From NCBI GenBank assembly GCA_016987375.1, contig PJRA01000555.1:62163-80683 (forward strand): 18,521 bases of DNA, given 5' to 3'. This DNA is from Brachionus koreanus. Its lineage: Eukaryota; Rotifera; Eurotatoria; Ploima; Brachionidae. Shown here piece by piece: positions 11,453 to 18,521 of this stretch (within the stretch, counting starts at the first letter, position 1; every line of letters starts with the position of its first letter). A model generated the notes under the pieces. It was not told the origin of the DNA, searched no databases, and saw only the letters and a program-made list of their open reading frames with translations. The position numbers were made by a program, and so were the translations under genes.

Positions 11453-11760
11453 TTAGTTGTGAATAAAAAATAGTTTAATATTAAAAGACTCTTCAAAAAG
11501 TAGAAAGTTGTTGCGATAAACAACCTTGTTTGCTTTTCTTTTCAAGAAAGGATAGCGTGCATTTGGGAGAAAACTGCGTGGTTGACATGACCTGATGGGA
11601 TGGTTTGGATCGGCCAGGATTATTTTGAGTGTTTAATTGTCAATGTACTTAGTGATAGAGACATGTTTTTTAGAGCCTTCAATAATTCGCCATAAACGGG
11701 AGTTTAAAGCGTTTATTTAACTCTTAGCTGCTGCAGATGTTAAAGTAAGCAAAGGTTTAA
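11453..11760 (-). mobile_element. Decayed LINE-like ORF2 C-terminal fragment
   Basis: Unlike its surroundings, the minus strand here reads as protein: RLWRIIEGSKKHVSITKYID, then an in-frame TAA (11633-11635), then ILADPNHPIRSCQPRSFLPN and a basic stretch ending YRNNFLLFEES, with a final stop at 11453-11455. The tail is of the kind found after the reverse transcriptase in CR1/Jockey-type LINEs: an N-S-x-L-like patch, a DP-x-HP motif, then basic residues and R-N-x-F. I infer an old 5'-truncated insertion. Frame continuity is broken upstream of about 11720. The family resemblance is from memory of the general pattern, so this is a moderate call; the alternative is an unrelated pseudogene. Confidence 0.45.
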
Positions 11761-12638
11761 AATGTACACTCATTACGGTTTTGTAATTTTGGCCATTATA
11801 ATAATATTCAACTAATATCCTAAATTTTATCATTTATATCAAGTTTTCAATCAGTATTTTTTTGAAATAACAAAATTTTAATTTTTCAATTTTTAATTTT
11901 TAAGTTTGACTAACGCTTCATTTATTTAATTTAATAAATAAAAATTATAATTTTTATAAAAATAAAATTATCTGCTATTTTGATTAACAAAAAAACATTG
12001 ATAAATTAAAATCAAATTTTTTTACAAAGTCAATAAAGATCAAATTGATAGCTTGAATGTTGCAAATTTCAGCATTGATCGTTTGATCACAAAGTTATTA
12101 ATCAATCTTGAATAAAAAAATCCAAATGTTTTGATCACTGTTCGTTTTTGCAATTGTTTCGACTCATTGTTAAGAAATCAATTTTTTAAATTTTCAGGCG
12201 AGTTATGATAGAAAAAATATTTAAAAGAGAATGATAGCATTCTTTCTAAAAATCTATGCTGATTTCATTGTCAAATTCATGTTTTGTCAGCTTTCTCATT
12301 ATCTAATTTATATTTATAACACATTGCTCGTTTTAAAAGGCCAACTCTCACAGGATTAACATATTTTTATTAGTTTTGACACATTTTTTTAAATAAAATC
12401 TAGTTATTTTTGAAATCATATGAAATTAACTCTTATTTACCTTTACTTATTTGAAAATGGGTCTTTATGCATAAAATTTTGCGTTTTTTAAATTCCGGGA
12501 AGGCATTAATTTAAAGTTTTAAATTATTAATAAAACGTTAATACTCCAAAATATTGGTTAAGTGCGGGGTTAAATTTAAAGTTTGAAAAATATATTAAAA
12601 AATTTTATTACAAAAATAAAAAAAAAATACAAAATTCG

Positions 12639-12678
12639 ATTTAAATGTCAGGGCATTTTTTTACCATGACATTTAAAT
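12639..12678. repeat. Perfect 12-bp inverted repeat
   Basis: ATTTAAATGTCA at 12639-12650 pairs with TGACATTTAAAT at 12667-12678 across a 16-nt loop. It sits at the left edge of the less AT-rich island that continues to about 12890 and may mark an element boundary or a simple hairpin. Confidence 0.65.
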
Positions 12679-12834
12679 TTCTATTCTATCCTAGTGGATA
12701 ATGGGGAGGAGCTCATCTCCTTTTCCTTTTCTTTTCAAGTGCAATTGTTGCAACAGCTCCGATCTGACACAGAGGCTACTGCATCGATTTGATCATCTAC
12801 ACTACAAATTTTACTTAGTCGAAACCGGTCTAAA

Positions 12835-12872
12835 TTTCGGGTCGATTCCTAACCCGAAAAAGTCAGGGTTAG
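12835..12872. repeat. Two mutually exclusive hairpins
   Basis: TTTCGGGT (12835-12842) pairs with ACCCGAAA (12852-12859). CTAACCC (12849-12855) can instead pair with GGGTTAG (12866-12872). The two stems share ACCC at 12852-12855, so only one can form at a time. The loop region GGGTCGATTCC (12839-12849) differs by one base from the pol III B-box consensus. No matching A box is visible upstream, so a SINE origin is only a possibility. Confidence 0.5.
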
Positions 12873-13166
12873 AAATCAATAATTAATTCTTTTGATTTAT
12901 TTTTTAAGTCTTTCTCTCCTCTGATAGCTTTCAATGGACCTATCCTTATTGTAAACTACTGGAGTTTGACTTTTAATCGCTTTAGATAGTTAAATTTTTA
13001 GTTTCTGAACATCATCTGAATTTGAAAAAAAAAAGCAACAGTCAAAGCAGCCAGTCTTATATTCTTTAAAAAAAAAAAAACTTTAGTTTTAGGCTTATCC
13101 GCTAATTTTAGTAAAATTCACCATGAAAAATAAAATTTAAAAATAAATTGTTTTATAAAAGAAAAA

Positions 13167-13172
13167 TTTATT
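13167..13172 (-). terminator. Candidate poly(A) signal of the Eag-channel gene
   Basis: AATAAA on the minus strand about 100 nt after the channel's stop codon at 13271-13273. It is plausible by position, though not unique in AT-rich sequence. Confidence 0.45.
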
Positions 13173-13270
13173 CAAATTAAAAAAATCTATAATATCTTGT
13201 AATTAAAAAATTATCAATAAAAATTGACTAAAAATAACAATGTTTTAAAAAATAAACACTTCTTTTTCTT

Positions 13271-16200
13271 TTAACTCGTTTGTTTTTTATCCAGCAATCG
13301 TTCTTCTTCTATTTCATTATCGAACATAAATTTATCTTTTTTTTTCTCGAAAAACCTTCTAAATTGTTTATCTTTAACTGAATAATCTGAGCTGGATGAA
13401 GTTAACTGTTTTTTCTCTATTTCAATTGGAATCAAATTAACATTGTAATTTGAATGACTTGACGAATTTATGAACGAAGTTGAAAATGGATTTTTGGAAT
13501 TGAATATTGCTGTTGCACTCTCAACTGCTTGGTTTATCACTGATGCACTTGATCCAGCCAGATCAGATTTTTTTGTTTTTACAGGTGCTTTCAAATGTTT
13601 ATTTGGAGGATTTGTTTTAATAGTTAATTTCGTTTTATTGTTATCTATATTATCGTTTATTGTTTCACATATTTCAGTTTTATCATTATTTTTCGAATTA
13701 AAAACAATACTTGATTCATTGTTAATATTTTGTCCACTGTTTGAGTTATCCAGCAAATTAATATTATTATTCAATGTGAATGAAAATGACGTGTCCAAAT
13801 GGCTGGCTTTTGAGTGTGTATTGTTTACCTTTAGCAAATTGGAGCTACTTTTCATTTGATTTAGGTCTGTTGTATAGGAAGGTGATGAAGGAGCTATGAA
13901 ATGATGTATTATTTCAGCTATTTTATGGTCTATTTTGGCTATTCGACTATTTAAAGTTTCGACTTGATTCTTCAATTCATTCCTGCGAGAAAATAGAATT
14001 TTAAGCAAGTGAAATGGATTGCGATTTAGTCCATCGTCTTGTGGGCCTGATTTGGCTGATAGTAATTCAGAGTCTAAATTGTCCAAGTCAAGAAAAAAAC
14101 CACCGCTCTCCTCCAAATTGGAGCTTAGCATGTTGCAGCTTTCTAGAGTTCTAGATCTCAAACTTAGAAGTTCAGCGTCGTTTGATGTTGTCTTGTAAAT
14201 GGTTGGATTCTGTTTTATTTCTCTTCTTTGAATTTCATTGTCCAAATTTTCAATAGGTTCAGTTTCCTCAGGAGTAGAACTCAAAAATGACTTTGGTATA
14301 TTTTCAACTCCACCTTTGGCTTTGCTTAGCAAAATGTTCCATTTTTGTTTAACTGAAGTAGCTTCGTTAAGAGGGGGCAAAATAGGCAGATTTTTTGAAG
14401 CCTCTTTTTTTAAAGGTGAACAAGGCTGAGAATTTTTTTTGCTTGAATTTTCACTTCGCTCACTTATTGTGATCAATCTTTGGCCTGAAACGCTATTTGG
14501 TAAAGCCAAATTGCTTCCGCTTGTCGATTTATTAGAAGAGTTATCTGATTTTGAATTGAAACCATATGTGGCAAGGTTAATGGCTGGGGCAGAAACTAAA
14601 GATAGCGCGCTTATTGATTGTTGGTTTAGTGGATTTGTATTAGCAACACTGTCGACAGAATGAAAAGGATCTGTTTCTGCTCGCGAATCGATGCTTCGTT
14701 TTCGTAGTTTGTTAATTAATTTTTTAATTGCACTATTGCTTGGTGCACTTTCCATTGAGTCAATAATTTCCATTTTACTTTTGTCTGCCAGTTCCTGTTC
14801 ACGTTTGACGTCAGACAATTTCCGAAAAATAATCTAATTTCAAATTTTAATTAATTAATTTTTTTATCATCAAATTTGATGCTAATAAAAAATCTTCTTT
14901 TATTAGAAAAAAGCTTAAATTATCATTTCTATATTTTTTCAAATTCATTTCTTTTAGATTAATTGCTGTACTTTACTACTCTGTTTAGCAATGTTTGATA
15001 TTTAAAGCTTAAATTTAGTTTTATTCATTTGAAAATCTCTAATGTTCAAATATATTATCAAAATAAAATCAGGTTTAAAATTAATTTTAAAAGGATTGGG
15101 AAAAATAACTCATATTTTATACACTGATCATAAAATATTTTGAAATTCAAATTCAAATACAAATAAAACAAAAAATTTTTCCTAGTTTGAAAAACTAAAA
15201 TTTTCCTTAAAAAAATATTGCATAAAATAATACTTTTTTATCAAAGATAAATTTTTTTTTGTTGGAAATCAAATCAATAATAAATCAAAATTTTATTGAT
15301 ATTTTTTTATTGTTCCTTTTTTTGCATAAGAAATAAATTTAAATTAAAAAAGTATATTTTTAAAAATATGTTATTTGTGAAAATTTAATTTTTTAATAAA
15401 AGAAAAATTTTTGTTTTGTTTTTATTTGAATTTAGAAATTGTCTTATTCTTCAAAAGACAAATTTCATGTTCAATACTGAGTACAAAAATTTTTTAAACT
15501 TGATATCACAACATTAATAAAGTGTGCACAATTTCTTAAAAAATGCGCAAAAACAAAAAATTGTTTTTTATTAATGCAATTTTCTGTTAAATATTTTGGA
15601 ATAGCTTTTCTTTGGCAAAATAAAAATAATTTTAAATTTTTACAATTTCTTATTTATAGATTTTTTGTGCAATTTTTAAGAAAAATTTTAATTTTATTTA
15701 TGTTTACTAAATAATTTGAGAGTTTTTTTTTAATTTTCAGAAAAATTGCACAAAAAATCTATAAATATAAAAATGTAAAAATTTAATTTTTTTTCATTTT
15801 GCTTTTTCTTTTAAATTTTGGTATTAATTGAATTTTTCTTAAGACATTCATTCAGAAGAAATTTATCAGTCTCTAGAAGTTAAAAGTCAAAAGTTTGAAC
15901 AAAGTAGAATTTGGTTTAAAATTTGGTAATAAAGCGAATATATTTTACTTTTCCAAAAAATTATTGAAAAAAAAAAACAATTTTTTTTATATATTTTTTG
16001 TTAAATTATTTTTTTCAATTAAATTTTAATAATTGAAAAATCAAAAAGAAAAAATTTAAATTATTTGTTTGTAATATTTGTGTTTATTCTAATAAATTTA
16101 TGCTGAAATTAAAAATGAATTTTTTAATAAATATGATAAATTATCTACTATTATTAATTTTGATGGGTCGTAAATAATCTAATGCTTGCATAAGTAATAT

Positions 16201-17507
16201 GATCGGTGCATCAAACAATTTACCAGTTTATTAAATTTATTGAACGTTCTGAAGTTCTAAGAATTGAATCTCTATTTATACATGTAAACTCGTGTTGGTT
16301 ACACAAGTCTATAACTAAGTCAAAATGTGCTTTAGGTGGTGAATGCATTTGTCAGTATTTCGAAGCTTCTCGCTTCTTAGATACGTGACTAAATAACCTA
16401 AATTTTGTTTTAAATAAAGATTTGTCAAAAATTTAATCTTATTTTTAATTCAGCTTTTTTCATAAATTCTAATAGCATCAATTTTAAAATGTAGAATTAA
16501 TTTTGTGTAAAAAAATATTTACCCTATGCCGTAAGTTGTATGTAAGAAGCATATTTCTAGCAAATGAATTAGCAAAAGCCTGATAAAATGATAAAACCTC
16601 AAGGAGTCGTTCTCTTTTTATTGTGTGAAGATCACAGTAAGTTAAAGCTCTGACATTAGCTGCTGATTGTCCTAACGAATTTTCTTTCCAAAAAACATCA
16701 CCAAAAACATCTCCTTTCGCTTTAAAAAATATTTTTCTTAATTTTACATATAAATTTAATTTTCATTTCGAAATTACTCAGTATTGCCACAACTTCATCA
16801 TCTTGAACCACTTCAAGTGATCCACTTGCTATAAAACAAAGAAAATCTAAACTCTCGCCACAGTGATATATAATATCACCAGGTGCACTATGGTTTGTAG
16901 AAAAATGCATTGCCAAAGCTCTAAGACAGCCATCGCTAGCTAAACGAAAAGCTGGATGTTCGTCAAAAACTTTGCGATTTAAATGAACACAAATGTCGGC
17001 TTTCATGTCTTTCGGGCAATAATTCAATACTTTGGAAGAGTCTATGCCTTTGGTAATCGCCCATGTTGATACCACATAGTCCATGACTCGTTCTTGTAGC
17101 TGTTTTGGCATATCATGCAACTTCATAAACTCTCGTATGTTGTTAAGCATTTCATGGTAGCGAGCAGTTGCCGAATACATTTGGGTAAAAATAGTTGTTA
17201 CATTACCAAAAATGCTAGCATACAATAAAGCTAAATAAAATTGGAAATAAAAACTTTGTGATTAATTCATTTATTAAAATGATTTACATCCAACAAGCAT
17301 CATGACTGTGGTAAAAATTTTTTCTAGATCTGTATTAGCCGCCACATTTCCAAAGCCGATACTTGTTAAAGACGTCATTGTATAGTACAAAGCAGTAATA
17401 TAGGCGGATTTGCGACAAGTTGATGATATTTCAGTAATATTTCGCGAAACATTTATGCAATTTTTCCCACTCAATCTATCCAAATGACTCAACCAGCCGT
17501 ATTCTAC
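13271..17507 (-). CDS. Eag-type voltage-gated K+ channel, C-terminal 810 aa (5' partial)
   Basis: Pore-forming subunit of a KCNH potassium channel, Eag (KCNH1/KCNH5) rather than Erg or Elk, in the plasma membrane. Exons on the minus strand: 17288-17507, 16778-17230, 16523-16719, 13271-14833; phases agree and total 811 codons with TAA. In fragment numbering, the turret has two N-glycosylation sequons (N19, N23). The pore helix leads into the filter SIGFGN (49-54). S6 runs about 65-85 and ends [12 protein letters not shown]. The C-linker follows, then the cyclic-nucleotide-binding homology domain (about 165-270: [42 protein letters not shown]). Next come RKLSDVKRE (294-302) and a basic amphipathic stretch, [12 protein letters not shown], where Eag channels bind calmodulin. 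A likely coiled-coil assembly segment is at about 565-602, followed by some 200 Ser/Asn-rich residues. The last 521 codons form one exon. The PAS domain and S1-S5 must lie beyond the right edge. Confidence 0.94.
14834..16522 (-). other. Large Eag-channel intron
   Basis: This 1.69-kb intron lies directly before the conserved [12 protein letters not shown] segment. The donor is GTAAAT at 16522 and the acceptor AAATTAG ending at 14834, phase 0. The two introns upstream are only 57-58 bp. It is mostly A/T-rich simple sequence, with an inverted repeat at 15632-15785, a smaller CATTAATAAA/TTTATTAATG pair around 15513-15574, and a less AT-rich patch at about 16180-16390. Confidence 0.8.
15632..15785. 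repeat. Long inverted repeat in the Eag-channel intron
   Basis: The left arm 15632-15677 and right arm 15741-15785 are inverted copies of about 45 bp. The inner 25 bp (TTTATAGATTTTTTGTGCAA and adjoining T run) are exact and the outer part carries a few differences. The spacer is about 63 bp. It could be a MITE or foldback remnant; in RNA it would make a stable intronic hairpin. Confidence 0.7.
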
Positions 17508-17897
17508 CTAAAATAAAAAATTTTTGTAAAACATCTTGTTGATTTAATAAAAATATTTTTTAAATAAAAATCTTTATTAAACGATTCAAATGAATCGTAT
17601 TCAATTTTGATAATTTTAATTGTTGAAAAAAATTAAAAACAACACAAAAACACTATTCACTTGAATGGTATGCAGTCTCATTAAATCATTTACTACACCA
17701 ATTTTTTTTAAAATAAACTAAATAAAATTCTAAACAAATCAATGGTTTTACTTTTTTGATTTTATGTTTTATTCTTTTAAAAAAAAGTCTCATGAACATG
17801 TGATTTGATGTATATTTTGAATATATTTAATTATATATTATATTTTTTAAAATATTTTTACAAAATATTAAAACCAATTAGTTTAAAAATTATTAAT

Positions 17898-18195
17898 ATG
17901 CCACCAAGGTCTAAATTTATCCGTTTTCGCAATAATTATTGTGAGATAATTTGTAAAAAAAAATCAAATTGAGATTGAAACTGATGATAAAATGGAAGTT
18001 AATACTGGTATTAATAATAATTATAAATTTTTTTTTTATCATGCTCTGAAACAGATGAGTCGGATTGTGAATTTTTTTTCAATTATTTTCTACACCAATG
18101 ATGTAAAAAATGTTAAGCTCTTTCAAAATATATATAATTTTAATAATTTTGTAAAAAATTCATTGAATTCTGGATCTGAAAGACTTTTTTTTTAA
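17898..18195 (+). pseudogene. Short broken reading frame, possible element remnant
   Basis: From ATG at 17898 the plus strand reads MPPRSKFIRFRNNY and on to a stop near 17972. A shifted frame then continues ETDDKMEVNTG, and another frame reads SETDESDCE. The switching between frames with acidic, transposon-N-terminus-like composition suggests a decayed coding fragment, and it abuts the tRNA-related repeat pair. No family is recognised; chance open frames in AT-rich DNA are a real alternative. Confidence 0.25.
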
Positions 18196-18197
18196 AA

Positions 18198-18266
18198 CGG
18201 GTTTTGAATTCTCGATTCTCTGCTTGCATAACTAACATACAAATCACTCGGCTATACAGGCTCTAA
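18198..18266 (-). repeat. tRNA-derived (SINE-like) repeat, left copy
   Basis: Read on the minus strand, this copy is about 88% identical by eye to the plus-strand copy at 18362-18431. It carries an A-box-like TAGCCGAGTGA (18244-18254) and a B-box-like AATTCAAAACC (18200-18210). It does not fold as an intact tRNA, lacking a proper D-arm 3' strand and acceptor stem. Confidence 0.65.
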
Positions 18267-18361
18267 GGAGGAGTAGTAGTAAAAAATACTGCAACTAAGA
18301 ACGGGTTAAGCTTTTACAAGTTAAAGCAGTAAATAATTTCATTTTAGCCATTTATCCAGTC

Positions 18362-18431
18362 TTAATAGCCCGTATAGCCGAGTGGTTTGTGTGTTAGTCA
18401 TGCAAGCAGAGGATCGAGGATTCAAAACCCG
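18362..18431 (+). repeat. tRNA-derived (SINE-like) repeat, right copy
   Basis: TAGCCGAGTGG at 18375-18385 matches the pol III A-box consensus, and GATTCAAAACC at 18419-18429 matches the B box at 10 of 11 positions. The spacing of 33 nt is normal for a tRNA. A 5-bp stem TGTGT/ATGCA would present a seven-base loop with T at the position before the anticodon, but the D arm and acceptor stem are not intact. A tRNA-headed SINE or tRNA pseudogene is likelier than a working tRNA gene. Confidence 0.65.
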
Positions 18432-18521
18432 CTGAGAGTGAAAAAATCTTCAAAATATCTCTGCAATACTGGGTGCATGCTTAAACCCTTTTCATCAAAA
18501 ATGGCGGACCGGTTTTGACTG

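Larger units (their letters stand above)
11130..13270. other. Spacer between convergent DNA2 and Eag-channel genes
   Basis: About 2.1 kb with no intact gene. It contains the 3' ends of both neighbours, a decayed LINE-like fragment at about 11453-11760 (minus strand), and a hairpin-rich, less AT-rich island at about 12639-12890. The rest (about 11800-12600 and 12900-13160) is simple A/T-rich sequence in which I see nothing. Confidence 0.75.
17508..18521. other. Presumed upstream intron of the Eag channel (edge region)
   Basis: The first visible channel exon begins at 17507 after TATTTTAG, and the preceding S5-encoding exon is not recognisable anywhere to the right, so this kilobase is probably intron. 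It holds A/T-rich filler, a short broken plus-strand frame at 17898-18195 and the inverted tRNA-related pair at 18198-18431. The last 90 bases include GC-richer sequence (GGCGGACCGG) that I cannot assign. Confidence 0.6.

Noticed and set aside
13470..13859. Plus-strand hydrophobic open frame
   Set aside because: It is antisense to the Eag C-terminal coding exon; the Leu/Phe-rich composition results from reading Asn/Lys/Glu codons backwards.
17641..17700. Possible extra upstream Eag exon on the minus strand (GVVNDLMRLHTIQ before a GTGAAT donor)
   Set aside because: It does not match the S5-turret region expected before the 17288-17507 exon, and no supporting acceptor stands out.
18362..18431. 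Functional tRNA-Leu(UAG) gene
   Set aside because: A loop with TAG in the anticodon position can be drawn, but the D arm is incomplete, no acceptor stem closes, and a diverged inverted copy lies next to it.
1..18521. A novel gene system linking the three genes
   Set aside because: DAG kinase, DNA2 and an Eag channel are ordinary eukaryotic genes with separate exon sets and divergent or convergent orientation; nothing in the sequence ties their functions together. No CRISPR array, operon or prokaryotic signal is present.

Overview
The window is animal-like nuclear DNA. It is visibly very AT-rich, with long A/T homopolymers. Its genes are split by GT-AG introns, most only 40-70 bp long. Many acceptors are a bare A/T-rich AAG or TAG with no clear pyrimidine tract. 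Three conserved genes can be assembled exon by exon with every intron phase agreeing. Two belong to animal families: a zeta/iota-type diacylglycerol kinase and an Eag-type (KCNH) potassium channel. The third is the general eukaryotic nuclease-helicase DNA2. Small introns, AT richness and metazoan gene content would fit a compact invertebrate such as a monogonont rotifer, but the species is a guess.

Layout: (1) 130-4650, minus: diacylglycerol kinase, 12 exons, 775 aa. (2) 4651-7018: spacer between the divergent kinase and DNA2 genes, holding a piggyBac-type MITE at 6661-6883 just upstream of DNA2. (3) 7019-11129, plus: DNA2, 10 exons, 1044 aa, with all nuclease, Fe-S and helicase motifs intact. 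(4) 11130-13270: spacer between convergent genes, with a decayed LINE-like fragment on the minus strand and a hairpin-rich, less AT-rich island. (5) 13271-17507, minus: the last four exons (810 aa) of an Eag channel, from the pore through the cyclic-nucleotide-binding homology domain to a long Ser/Asn-rich tail. Its 5' exons lie beyond the right edge. (6) 17508-18521: presumed upstream intron of the channel, with a short broken reading frame and two tRNA-derived repeats in inverted orientation.

The three genes act in unrelated processes: lipid second-messenger removal, DNA replication and repair, and membrane excitability. I see no operon-like or defence-type system. The noteworthy material is the mobile-element debris in spacers and large introns, the atypical C1 domain and short C-terminus of the kinase, and the contrast between tiny introns and a few large ones carrying foldback sequences.
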